From Methylobacterium sp. J-048 (GTDB lineage: Bacteria > Pseudomonadota > Alphaproteobacteria > Rhizobiales > Beijerinckiaceae), in NCBI RefSeq assembly GCF_022829515.1, contig NZ_JAKSYL010000243.1, positions 1 through 64,000 on the forward strand: a DNA stretch of 64,000 bases, in the 5' to 3' direction. Below are positions 27,547 to 35,163 of this stretch, one piece after another. Both the position numbers and the translations under genes were made by a program. Position 1 is the first letter of the stretch. Each line of letters opens with the position of its first letter. Under the pieces are notes generated by a model. The model ran no database searches. It saw only the letters and a program-made list of their open reading frames with translations, and had not been told where the DNA came from.

Positions 27547-28083
27547 TCAGCTCTGGAACAGGCCGACCCGCATATCCTGGACCTGGTAGACACGCTCACC
27601 GTCGGCCTCAAGCCAGCCGTCGCCGATGCCCAGCACCAGCTTGCCCTGGCGGACGCGCTTCACGTCCACATTGTAGACGACCTTCTTCATCACTGGCAGC
27701 ACCTGACCGGCGAGCTTCACCTCGCCGACGCCGAGCGCCCGGCCCCGGCCCGGAGAGCCCAGCCAGCCGAGATGGAAGCCGAGCATCTGCCACAGGGCGT
27801 CGAGCCCGAGGCAGCCCGGCATCACCGGGTCGCCCTGGAAGTGGCAGGGGAAGAACCAGAGGTCCGGGCGGATATCGAGCTCGGCGGTCACGTGGCCCTT
27901 GCCGTGGGCGCCGCCCTCCTGGCCGATGCTGGTGATCCGGTCGAACATCAGCATCGGCGGCAGCGGAAGCTGCGCATTCCCGGCGCCGAAAAGCTCGCCG
28001 CGCCCGCAGGCCAGTAGATCCTGGTAGGAATAGTTCGACTTGCGGCTCGCGGCCTGTGCTGGCGTCTCGGCGTCTTGCGACAT
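27547..28083 (-). CDS. fabA: 3-Hydroxydecanoyl-ACP dehydratase/isomerase
   Basis: 178-residue hotdog enzyme that dehydrates 3-hydroxydecanoyl-ACP and isomerises the product to cis-3-decenoyl-ACP, the branch point to unsaturated fatty acids. Catalytic His81 lies in CHFQGDPVMPG and Asp95 in GLDALWQ. The ATG at 28083 follows AGGAAACAG. It is the first gene of the fabA-fabB unit and divergent from irr, a gene order I recall as conserved in Hyphomicrobiales. Confidence 0.96.
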   Translation of the reverse strand: MSQDAETPAQAASRKSNYSYQDLLACGRGELFGAGNAQLPLPPMLMFDRITSIGQEGGAHGKGHVTAELDIRPDLWFFPCHFQGDPVMPGCLGLDALWQMLGFHLGWLGSPGRGRALGVGEVKLAGQVLPVMKKVVYNVDVKRVRQGKLVLGIGDGWLEADGERVYQVQDMRVGLFQS

Positions 28084-28241
28084 GAAGGTGGCTGTTTCCT
28101 CTGGACTTTCGTGGCGGGCAGGCAGGCGATGCACGCCAGGCGCCCGGGCGTTCGGCGCGCGGGTTAGCACGGGGCGCCGCGCCTTCAAAGCCATCGGCGC
28201 CTGCGGAAGGGGTGCGCGGCGGCTCGGCCAGGCGGCTTGGG

Positions 28242-28270
28242 TTGCGACCGCATGTCCACTTCCGTATAGT
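28242..28270 (+). promoter_or_regulatory. Candidate sigma-70 promoter of irr
   Basis: TTGCGA at 28242-28247 and TATAGT at 28265-28270 are separated by 17 bp. Transcription would start near 28277, about 43 bp before the irr ATG. This is one of the clearest -35/-10 pairs in the window. I see no obvious iron-control (ICE) palindrome beside it. Confidence 0.5.
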
Positions 28271-28319
28271 ATGACGAATCCCATTCCTTCAGGGTCCTCG
28301 TCGAGCGTTCAGTCCCGAA

Positions 28320-28835
28320 ATGTCCGAACTGCTGCCCCTTCAGGCGATCCTCAACGGCCGGGTCCCCGCCCCCCAGCTGGAAGCCAACGGCATGCCGCGT
28401 CGCGGCTGTCCGTTGTCCGATCTGCGCGACCGCCTGCGCCGGGCCGGCCTGCGGCCGACCCGCCAGCGCCTGTCGCTGGGCTGGCTCCTGTTCGGCCGCG
28501 GCGACCGCCACCTGACCGCCGAGATGCTCTACGACGAGGCGATGCGCGCCAAGGTGCCGGTCTCTCTGGCCACCGTCTACAACACGCTGCACCAGTTCAC
28601 CGAGGCGGGGCTCCTGCGCCAGCTCGCGCTCGACGGGTCGAAGGCCTATTTCGACACGAACCCGAGCGAGCACCACCACTTCTACTTGGAAGACGAGAAT
28701 CAAGTGATCGACATGCCGGATTGCGGCATCACGGTCGATTCCCTGCCGGAGGCCCCCGAGGGCATGGAAATCGCCGGCGTCGAGGTGATCGTCCGCCTGC
28801 GCCGCGCCCGCCCGGCGGCGCGCCGCCAGAGCTGA
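28320..28835 (+). CDS. irr: Iron response regulator Irr (Fur family)
   Basis: 171-residue transcription regulator. The winged-helix domain is RLRRAGLRPTRQRLSLGWLL to about residue 100. The Irr-type His cluster HHH at residues 118-120 replaces the classical Fur metal site. A Cys-Pro pair (C30-P31, RRGCPLSD) in the N-terminal extension resembles the heme regulatory motif that makes Bradyrhizobium Irr heme-responsive. It should repress heme synthesis and activate iron uptake genes when iron is low. Divergent from fabA, with a clear promoter upstream and an intrinsic terminator downstream. Confidence 0.95.
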   Translation: MSELLPLQAILNGRVPAPQLEANGMPRRGCPLSDLRDRLRRAGLRPTRQRLSLGWLLFGRGDRHLTAEMLYDEAMRAKVPVSLATVYNTLHQFTEAGLLRQLALDGSKAYFDTNPSEHHHFYLEDENQVIDMPDCGITVDSLPEAPEGMEIAGVEVIVRLRRARPAARRQS

Positions 28836-28872
28836 GTTTTCGGGCGGCCTCGGCCGCTTGCGCCGACGTTGA

Positions 28873-28898
28873 GCCGCCCGGTCTCGGGCGGCTTTTTT
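28873..28898 (+). terminator. Intrinsic terminator after irr
   Basis: GCCGCCC-GGTCTC-GGGCGGC makes a perfect 7-bp GC stem (28873-28892), followed by six uridines. It lies 38 bp after the irr stop. Confidence 0.9.
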
Positions 28899-29688
28899 GT
28901 TGCGCGTCTGTCGTTGCCGAATGAGGCGCGGGTGCACTCGCCCTGGCGGGCTGCGATGTTCACACATCGCTGCCGAATGAGGGCCAAGGCCAACCCCGGG
29001 CGCGGCTCCCTCCCCCTTCGCCGGCCACGGGCTACATAGGTTTCGACTGTAGCCCGTAGTCATGCCGTAGGCGCAGAGGGCGCGGGTCCCCTCTCCCGTG
29101 CGGGAGAGGGACAGGGTGAGGGATGCGACCTCTCCGGACAAACCTGACCCCTCACCCCAACCCTCTCCCGCACGGGAGAGGGGGCCCGTTGCGGTGTGCA
29201 AGAGCGGCCACGCCCCAAACCTGTGTAGGCGGTAGCCCCCCGCAGAGAGGAGGGAGATCCGCGGTGTCTCCCGTGGATTCTGCCGACTCCGATGTATGAA
29301 CTCGCAAGCCCGTGCGAGAGAAGGGGCACGTTGCGGTCTGCAGGGGCCGAGATGTGACCGTTGTCGCCGGAGTGGGAAACAAGGCCTGCGTCGCGTTTCG
29401 CGAGGGCTGGGCTGAGGCCAACCTCCTGCTGAGTCACAAAGAGTCGGCAGTAGGCCGGTTAGGCGAGCGCATATCCGAACCCTCCCCCTCATCCCGAGGC
29501 GACGGAGCGTAGAGGAGGCCTCGAAGGAGGGGTCCAGGGATCGCGCGGAAGTTGGAGGGCTCCTTCGAGGGCGACGCTGCCCGCTGCCACAACAGGATAA
29601 GGATGTGGGTGGAAGGCGCAGCGCAGATCGGCGCGGCGGATTTAGGCGAACGGCGTTGCCCGCCGCTCTCCCCAAAAACTCAAAAAAA
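28899..29688. repeat. Gene-free spacer filled with palindromic repeats
   Basis: I find no convincing gene in this ~800-bp stretch. It contains a 10-bp-arm hairpin ACGGGCTACA/TGTAGCCCGT (29027-29057). Two inverted copies of a CCCTCTCCC-GGGAGAGGG hairpin with GGGTGAGGG/CCCTCACCC flanks lie at about 29086-29120 and 29147-29181. A decayed third copy is near 29308-29327. A duplicated CGTTGCGGTNTGCA stretch lies near 29188 and 29331. A degenerate copy of the CTCATCC(T)GAGGCGACGGAGCG repeat lies at about 29483-29572. Open frames on both strands look like chance. Confidence 0.7.
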
Positions 29689-30252
29689 CTACTCCACCAC
29701 CTCGTTCGGATACACGCCCCAGAGGCGGTTCTGGCGGATGTAGCCGTCCACGTCCCGGCGGTTGGGGAGCGTCACGATCAGGCGGCACCACGTGCCGGTG
29801 CAGGCCTTCACGCTGCCGATCACGCCGGTCTGGAGCCGGGCCTCGTCGGCCGCACCCTCGTCGGCCTTGGCGCGCAGCGGGATCGCGGCCTTCTCGGCGC
29901 CCTTGTCGGGGCCGGCATTGACGATCGCGGTACGGCGCCCCGAGAGCAGCGAGTGCAGCACCCAGCCCTCGGTGCCCTCCGAGTCGCGGATCCGCCGCCA
30001 GGTCTCGAACTCGCCGACGATCTCCACCGGCAGGCCCGCCCGCTGGAACACCCACAGAGTGCGGTGATCCTTGGAGGGCCCTTCGCGCAGGTTGACGCGG
30101 TCGGTCTTGAGGCTGGCGTAGCGCGGCAGCGGTAGCTTCGTGACCGGGCCGGTGCCGGTCTCGGGCGCGGTGGGAGGCGGGGCCGCGGCCGCGGGGGCGA
30201 GGCCGGCCAGCAGCAGCGCCGCGACGGCGAAGCTCAGGCGTGACGCGCGCAT
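29689..30252 (-). CDS. Secreted SH3-domain protein
   Basis: 187 residues with a Sec signal (MRASRLSFAVAALLLAGLAPAA). It contains a bacterial SH3 (SH3_4) domain of about residues 50-105, with RVNLREGPSKDHRTLWVFQRAG and a conserved Trp in EGWVLHSLLSG. A second SH3-like half (residues 115-187) has CTGTWCRLIV with two Cys. Probably periplasmic, possibly binding peptidoglycan or a protein partner. In Hyphomicrobiales it commonly lies divergent from a D-2-hydroxyacid dehydrogenase, as here. Confidence 0.85.
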   Translation of the reverse strand: MRASRLSFAVAALLLAGLAPAAAAPPPTAPETGTGPVTKLPLPRYASLKTDRVNLREGPSKDHRTLWVFQRAGLPVEIVGEFETWRRIRDSEGTEGWVLHSLLSGRRTAIVNAGPDKGAEKAAIPLRAKADEGAADEARLQTGVIGSVKACTGTWCRLIVTLPNRRDVDGYIRQNRLWGVYPNEVVE

Positions 30253-30591
30253 GGTCTTCTCCCTTTCCCAACGTCGCGGTGCCGCGCGGAACCGGCTGGG
30301 GCCGATCCGCTCGGTGTTGTTGATCCTGCATCCCGGAAACCGGAAAGCCCCGATCGGGGCCGGGACGGTGAAGGCGCAATCCGTCGATGCGCGGATCCCG
30401 CCGGCATCCGATTGTGTTCCGGCCCACCTCTGGTAGAGAGGCCGATGGGTCGGAACAGGCTCCGGGACCGGTGCCTCGCACCCGACCTGTCTGGCCGAGT
30501 TCGGTTAACGGACGCTTGCTGACGGTGGTCCGGATCCGGTCCACCGGGCAGGGATCGCCAACACGGCCGCGAGGCTGACGGGGAGAGAGAC
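30253..30591. other. 339-bp divergent spacer without a recognisable gene
   Basis: Divergent intergenic region between the SH3 protein gene and the 2-hydroxyacid dehydrogenase gene. It has short perfect palindromes, GCCCCGATCGGGGC at about 30353-30366 and CCGGATCCGG near 30530. I see no convincing -35/-10 pair and no RNA gene. Both promoters should lie here. Confidence 0.5.
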
Positions 30592-31590
30592 GTGTCGAAG
30601 CGCAAGCCGCTGGTGGTCGTGACGCGGCGCCTGCCGGATGCCGTCGAGACGCGGATGCGCGAGCTGTTCGACGTGCGCCTCAGTCCCGACGATGCCGCGA
30701 TGCCGGCCGACGCCCTGGCGGCGGCCCTGCGCGAGGCCGACGTGCTGGTCCCGACCGTCACCGACGAAATCGATGCCGGGCTGCTGGCCCAGGCCGGCCC
30801 GAACCTGCGGCTGATCGCGAATTTCGGCAACGGCGTCGACCATATCGACGTGGCCGCGGCGCTCGAGCGCGGCATCACGGTCACCAACACCCCCGGCGTC
30901 CTGACCGAGGACACCGCCGACATGACCATGGCGCTGATCCTGGCGGTGGCCCGCCGCGTCACCGAGGGCGCGCGGATCATCCCGGACGACGACTGGACCA
31001 CGGGCTGGTCGCCGACCTGGATGCTTGGCCGACGGATCACCGGCAAGCGCCTCGGCATCGTCGGCATGGGCCGGATCGGCCAGGCGCTCGCCAAGCGCGC
31101 CCGCGCCTTCGGCCTGCAGGTCCACTATCACAACCGCCGCCGGGTCCCGGCCGCGATCGAGGGCGCGCTGGACGCGACCTACTGGGAATCCCTCGACCAG
31201 ATGCTGGCCCGGGTCGACATCGTCTCGGTCAACTGCCCGCACACCCCGGCGACCTACCACCTGCTCTCGGCCCGGCGCCTGAAGCTGCTCAAGCCCGAGG
31301 CGATCGTGGTCAACACCGCCCGCGGCGAGGTGATCGACGAAAACGCGCTCGCCCGGCTGATCGAGGCCGGCGATGTCTCGGCGGCCGGCCTCGACGTGTT
31401 CGAGCAGGAGCCGGCGGTGAGCCCGCGCCTGGTGAAGCTCGCCCGTCAGGGCAAGGTCGTGCTGCTGCCCCATATGGGCTCCGCGACCTACGAGAGCCGC
31501 ATCGACATGGGCGAGAAGGTCATCATCAACATCAAGACCTTCATGGACGGCCACCGCCCGCCGGACCGGATCCTGCCGAGCATGCTCTGA
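30592..31590 (+). CDS. D-2-hydroxyacid dehydrogenase (D-glycerate dehydrogenase/glyoxylate reductase type)
   Basis: 332 residues from a GTG preceded by GGGGAGAGAGAC. The NAD(P)-binding GMGRIGQALAKRA lies near residue 155. The catalytic set is Arg in NTARGEV (about residue 241), Glu in the LDVFEQEP region (about residue 270) and His in LLPHMGSAT (about residue 290). It should reduce glyoxylate or hydroxypyruvate. In a methylotroph this could assist the serine cycle, but the dedicated hprA lies in another cluster in known Methylobacterium, so this is probably a paralogue (inference). Confidence 0.9.
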   Translation: MSKRKPLVVVTRRLPDAVETRMRELFDVRLSPDDAAMPADALAAALREADVLVPTVTDEIDAGLLAQAGPNLRLIANFGNGVDHIDVAAALERGITVTNTPGVLTEDTADMTMALILAVARRVTEGARIIPDDDWTTGWSPTWMLGRRITGKRLGIVGMGRIGQALAKRARAFGLQVHYHNRRRVPAAIEGALDATYWESLDQMLARVDIVSVNCPHTPATYHLLSARRLKLLKPEAIVVNTARGEVIDENALARLIEAGDVSAAGLDVFEQEPAVSPRLVKLARQGKVVLLPHMGSATYESRIDMGEKVIINIKTFMDGHRPPDRILPSML

Positions 31591-31612
31591 GCGCAGGTTC
31601 GGAAACACCGCC

Positions 31613-31660
31613 CTTGTCTTTCCGGGGCCGCGCAGCGGAACCCGGAACCCATAGCCGCCG
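31613..31660 (+). repeat. Left inverted hairpin repeat flanking the GIY-YIG gene
   Basis: Begins CTTGTCTTTCCGGGG, then a small hairpin CCGC-GCA-GCGG, then GAACCCGGAACCCATAGCCG. CCGGG and CCCGG pair outside the small hairpin. An inverted copy lies at 32048-32099. The repeat points toward the GIY-YIG gene between them. Confidence 0.85.
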
Positions 31661-31684
31661 ACGCAGCCGGATGAGCGCGTCTGC

Positions 31685-31984
31685 CTACGATCCGGTCCAG
31701 CCGCTCAAAGTCGGATAGAGGTCCGACCAGTCCGGGTTGAAATCCTCGATCAGCCGGATCTTCCAGTCGCGGCGCCATTTCTTGAGCGCCTTCTCCGGGT
31801 CGATCGCCTCCACGACGTACGTGTAGGATTCATACCAGACCAGCCGGGTCACGCCGTAGGTCGCCGTGAAGCCCGGACTTGCTGCAGTCCGATGCTCGTG
31901 GATGCGGCGGGCGAGATTGTTGGTCACACCGACGTAGAGGGTGCCGTGCTTTCGGCTGGCGAGCAGGTAGACGTGATACGCCAC
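31685..31984 (-). CDS. Small GIY-YIG endonuclease-domain protein
   Basis: 99 residues from GTG 31984, preceded by AGGCAGG. It is a single GIY-YIG domain: VYLLAS (Tyr6) for the GIY element, LYVGVT (Tyr17) for YIG, Arg27, His31, and the probable metal-binding Glu64 in DPEKALKKWRRDWK. It ends NPDWSDLY, the usual end of this UPF0213-like group, which is often mis-annotated as UvrC. All catalytic positions appear intact. It stands alone between two inverted hairpin repeats, which makes it look like a self-contained cassette. Cellular function is unknown. Confidence 0.92.
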   Translation of the reverse strand: MAYHVYLLASRKHGTLYVGVTNNLARRIHEHRTAASPGFTATYGVTRLVWYESYTYVVEAIDPEKALKKWRRDWKIRLIEDFNPDWSDLYPTLSGWTGS

Positions 31985-32047
31985 GGCGGACCTGCCTGAT
32001 CGGTTGCACGTCCAAACCGAAGCCGACGGCGCCGGTTTGGGCATCCG

Positions 32048-32099
32048 CGGCGGTTATGGGTTCCGGGTTCACGCCTTCGGCGCGCCCCGGAAAGACAAG
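32048..32099 (-). repeat. Right inverted hairpin repeat flanking the GIY-YIG gene
   Basis: Read on the minus strand it begins CTTGTCTTTCCGGGG, then a small hairpin GCGCC-GAA-GGCGT, then GAACCCGGAACCCATAACCG. Flanks are nearly identical to the left copy, while the inner hairpin has a different sequence but still pairs. Confidence 0.85.
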
Positions 32100-32136
32100 G
32101 TGTTGTGTTTTCGGTCGCAGTGATTCGAGCGGTGGA

Positions 32137-32769
32137 TCATAGCAAATCACCTTGCGCCGCCAAGGTTTGCGGTGGGGTCTCGCTTCGCACGCTCTGGAAC
32201 AGCCGCTCGCTGGTCAGCTTGAGGAAATAGAATCCGAATTCCGGGTTCTGGTAATAGAGCTGCTTCACGTCGGAATACGACACGCACAGGGCGTTGCCGG
32301 CCTCGATGCAGACCAGAGAGGCGGTCCGGGTGTTGCCCGGCGCGAGCAGGCCGAGCTCTCCGACGATCCCGCCCTGACGTACCTCGATTTCGAATTCGGG
32401 GATCCGGAAGGCGCCGCTCTCGACGTAGTACATCTCGCCCGCCAACTCGCCCTTGCGGAACACCACCTCGCCGATTCCGAACGGGCGCTGCGACCCGAAC
32501 GGCCGCAGCCATTCGAGGGACAGGTTGCCGTCGGCGGCGGTCTCGACGTCGCGCACCAGGCGCATCATCTGCCACAGCCGGTAGGCGTTGAACGGGATCT
32601 GGATCGCCTCGGTGAGCACCACTGGCATGCTGCCGATCAGCACCCCGTAGGTGATCACGGCGCAGCTGGCGCAGAGCGAGATGATCCGCAGCGGGATCAT
32701 GGTGCTCATCGCCGAGGCCGAGATGGTCAGCGCGGTGCCCAGATAGCCGATCGCCTCGATCCAATCCAC
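32137..32769 (-). CDS. Membrane-anchored cyclic nucleotide-binding protein
   Basis: 210 residues from GTG 32769, which follows GGAGG by five bases; another GTG lies at 32787. Three hydrophobic segments (about residues 5-70) precede a cytoplasmic cNMP-binding fold. The phosphate-binding cassette reads VGELGLLAPGNTRTASLV, keeping the Glu and Arg needed for cyclic nucleotide binding. There is no DNA-binding domain, so it is not a Crp regulator. Three membrane helices plus a cNMP domain recall Popeye-domain proteins. It may act as a membrane sensor or scaffold. Confidence 0.85.
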   Translation of the reverse strand: MDWIEAIGYLGTALTISASAMSTMIPLRIISLCASCAVITYGVLIGSMPVVLTEAIQIPFNAYRLWQMMRLVRDVETAADGNLSLEWLRPFGSQRPFGIGEVVFRKGELAGEMYYVESGAFRIPEFEIEVRQGGIVGELGLLAPGNTRTASLVCIEAGNALCVSYSDVKQLYYQNPEFGFYFLKLTSERLFQSVRSETPPQTLAAQGDLL

Positions 32770-32859
32770 GCGCGCCTCCGACCTCACCCCAGCCTGAGCG
32801 GGATGCCCGTCCGGCCGGGCTCCGGCAAGACGCGGGACTGCCGGCGGCGCGCGTGCGCC

Positions 32860-34185
32860 TCAGCCTGTGCCCGCGCGGATACGCTCGGCGGCGTCTGCGG
32901 CGGCGCGGGTACCCTCCTCGTAGGCGCCGCCGACCGTGCCCCATTGCAGCCGCGACAACGCCTCCCCGGCGAACCAGACCGTGTCCGCCAGGGGTGCGTG
33001 CAAGGTTTCGCGGGCCGGCGCGTGGCCGGGGGGCACCACCGCCCAGGAGCCGCGCGACCACGGATCGTGCCGCCACGCGCTCACCGCCGGGATGGTCAGG
33101 TCGCGCAGGCGCGCCCGGCCGAACTGCTCGGCCAGGACCGCCCGGACATGGCGACGAACGCCGTCGGGGCCCGATCCGGCGGCGTCGAGCGCCTCGGCCT
33201 CGTGCACGTCGAGCTCGTAATAGTGGAACGGTGTGCCGTCGATCTGGGTGAGCAGGCCGGCCGGCGACGGCCGGCTGCCGTGGATCGCGGCCAGCCGGTC
33301 CCGGCCCCGGAACGGGCTCGACGGCCAGTGCAGCACCGCGTGCTCGTAGAGGCCGGTGGAGAAGCCGTCGATCGCAGCGCGGACCGCGTTCGGTAGCGGC
33401 GGTGAGAAGGACGGCCCGTCGCGCAGGACCATGACCGGCACCGTCACGATCACCGCCCGCGCCCGGTATTCCGTGCCGTCGGCCGTCTCCACGCGCACGC
33501 GCTTGTTGGACCAATCGATGCGGGCCACCGGACTCGACAGCGCCACCGGCAGATCGTTGGCGAGCCGGGCGAGGTAGCTGCCGTAGCCGCCGGCCAGAAA
33601 AAAATTCTCGCTGTATTCGAGGCTCGGGAAGTCGTGCAGCGACACCTCGCCGAGCGGCCGACCCGAGACCAAGCCGTGGACCTGCGCCACCCGGGCGCCC
33701 CAGGGGCCGAGGCCCGGCGGCAGGGCGATCCCGGCCGGCCGGTCGGGCCCCGGCCGCGCGGCGCCCCGGGTCATCGCCTGGTCGGCCCGGTCGAAGGCCC
33801 GGGCATTGGCCCGGATCTCGTCGGGGCGGCCGCGGCGGCGGTCGACCCAGACGTGGCTCTCCTGGGGGGCCAGCTTCAGGCGCTCCCCGCGCGCCCGGCC
33901 GAGCGCCACCAGCGGGTTGATCGGCCCGGCATGGAGCCAGTGCGCCCCGAGGTCGAGGGCGTGACCGCGGATCGAGACCGTCAAGGCCCGGCCGCCGATC
34001 CGGTCGCGCGCCTCCAGCACGGCGACGCGCACGCCCCGCTCCACCAGAGTCCGGGCCGCTCCGATCCCGGCGGCGCCGGCGCCGATCACCAGCACCTCCG
34101 GATCCGCAGGCAGCGGTGCCAGGCGCGGCCGGTAATCGGGCGCGCGCGCCGGCTCCGCGGATGTCCGAGAGATCAAGGCCGTCAT
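32860..34185 (-). CDS. Flavin monoamine oxidase family protein
   Basis: 441 residues from ATG 34185. The FAD-binding beta-alpha-beta motif VLVIGAGAAGIGAARTLVERG lies near residues 30-50, with VLEARDRIGGRA after it. The C-terminal FAD-contact stretch is VWFAGEALSRLQWGTVGGAYEEG. In between are GGYGSYLARLA and the substrate-domain YELDVHEAEAL. It should oxidise an amine or related substrate with O2 or a quinone. No signal peptide is evident. Substrate unknown. The next gene downstream on the same strand encodes the cNMP protein. Confidence 0.9.
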   Translation of the reverse strand: MTALISRTSAEPARAPDYRPRLAPLPADPEVLVIGAGAAGIGAARTLVERGVRVAVLEARDRIGGRALTVSIRGHALDLGAHWLHAGPINPLVALGRARGERLKLAPQESHVWVDRRRGRPDEIRANARAFDRADQAMTRGAARPGPDRPAGIALPPGLGPWGARVAQVHGLVSGRPLGEVSLHDFPSLEYSENFFLAGGYGSYLARLANDLPVALSSPVARIDWSNKRVRVETADGTEYRARAVIVTVPVMVLRDGPSFSPPLPNAVRAAIDGFSTGLYEHAVLHWPSSPFRGRDRLAAIHGSRPSPAGLLTQIDGTPFHYYELDVHEAEALDAAGSGPDGVRRHVRAVLAEQFGRARLRDLTIPAVSAWRHDPWSRGSWAVVPPGHAPARETLHAPLADTVWFAGEALSRLQWGTVGGAYEEGTRAAADAAERIRAGTG

Positions 34186-34312
34186 CCGGGCGTCCTGCAC
34201 GCGCACTCCTGTCCGCTCGCTCCGGTGCGGCTGCGCCCGGCCTTGCGCCGGTGGCCGCACCCCTTCACAACGCTGCCGCGCCGCCTCCGGCGCTAGCCGG
34301 AAACCCCGCCCG

Positions 34313-35017
34313 ATGATCGTCGAGTCCGCCGCGGCGGCTTTGCGCCAGACCTTTTCCCCGCCCCTGCGGGCGATCCTGTGGAAGTCCCTGGGCCTGACGC
34401 TCGGGCTCCTGGTCCTGCTCTGGCTCGGCCTGACCCGCCTCGTCCAGGCGTTTCAGGCGAGCCACCACATCTCAGCCCAATACCCGATCCTCGACAGCCT
34501 CGCCTACTACCTCGCCGGGTTCGGCCTGTTCGTGGTGCTGGCCTATCTCATGCCGGCGATCTCGATCCTGGTGGCGGGCTTTTTTCTCGACGATGCCGCC
34601 GCGATCGTGGAGCGCACGGATTTTCCCGACGATCCCCCCGGCCGGCCGATGCCGCTCGGCACCGCGATGTTCTACGCCGTGCGCTTCGCGGGTGTGACGC
34701 TGCTGGTCAACCTGGCGGCGCTGGTGATCTTCTTCGTGCCGGTGATCGGGATCGCGGCGTTCTTCGGCGCCAACGCCTACCTGCTGGCGCGGGAATATTT
34801 TGAGATGGCGGCCGCCCGGTTCCGGCCGCTTCCCGAGGCCGCCGAGATGCGCAAGACCTTCGCATTGCGCACGCTCAGCGCCGGCTGCCTGATGTCGGCG
34901 ATGATGGTGGTGCCGATCCTCAACCTGCTGACGCCGCTGTTCGGGATCGCCCTGATGGTCCACCTGCACAAGCGCCTCAGCGGGCGCCTCCGGCTTGCGG
35001 GGCCGGCAGCCCGATAG
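34313..35017 (+). CDS. EI24/CysZ-like integral membrane protein
   Basis: 234 residues with four or more hydrophobic segments (about residues 22-44, 64-92, 125-160, 190-215). The order SPPLRAILWKSLGLTL, then the helix before AYLMPAISILVAGFFLDDAA, and the C-terminal SAMMVVPILNLLTPLFGIALMVH (split by a loop) matches the EI24 family, which includes the sulfate permease CysZ. A transport role for sulfate is possible but not supported by neighbours. Start ATG 34313. Confidence 0.85.
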   Translation: MIVESAAAALRQTFSPPLRAILWKSLGLTLGLLVLLWLGLTRLVQAFQASHHISAQYPILDSLAYYLAGFGLFVVLAYLMPAISILVAGFFLDDAAAIVERTDFPDDPPGRPMPLGTAMFYAVRFAGVTLLVNLAALVIFFVPVIGIAAFFGANAYLLAREYFEMAAARFRPLPEAAEMRKTFALRTLSAGCLMSAMMVVPILNLLTPLFGIALMVHLHKRLSGRLRLAGPAAR

Positions 35018-35068
35018 AGCATCGTCCCGAAACGTGGCCGCCGGCTTTCGGAACAGACGATGTGCTAG
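35015..35068. repeat. AGAGCATCGTCCCGAA hairpin repeat, copy 1
   Basis: TAGAGCATCGTCCCGAAAC at the left pairs loosely with GGCTTTCGGAACAGACGATGTGCTA at the right (CGAAA/TTTCG and GCATCGTC/GACGATGTGC). It lies between the CysZ-like gene and the efflux adaptor gene. Further copies are at 50.75, 50.82, 51.4 and 54.66 kb. Confidence 0.8.
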
Positions 35069-35163
35069 GACCGGGATGCGTCGAAGCCTCGCTCTGGTCG
35101 CCGGGGTCTTCGGCCGCTACCGTGGCGAGAGCCCGGCGGCACACCGGGGCGGAGAGCCGAACG

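Noticed and set aside
28899..29688. Several open frames of 60-125 codons on both strands
   Set aside because: They run through palindromic repeats, have no plausible ribosome binding sites and no protein-like composition.
31685..31984. Annotation of the GIY-YIG gene as excinuclease UvrC
   Set aside because: It has only the ~95-residue GIY-YIG domain and ends in NPDWSDLY. UvrC is ~600 residues with additional nuclease and HhH domains.
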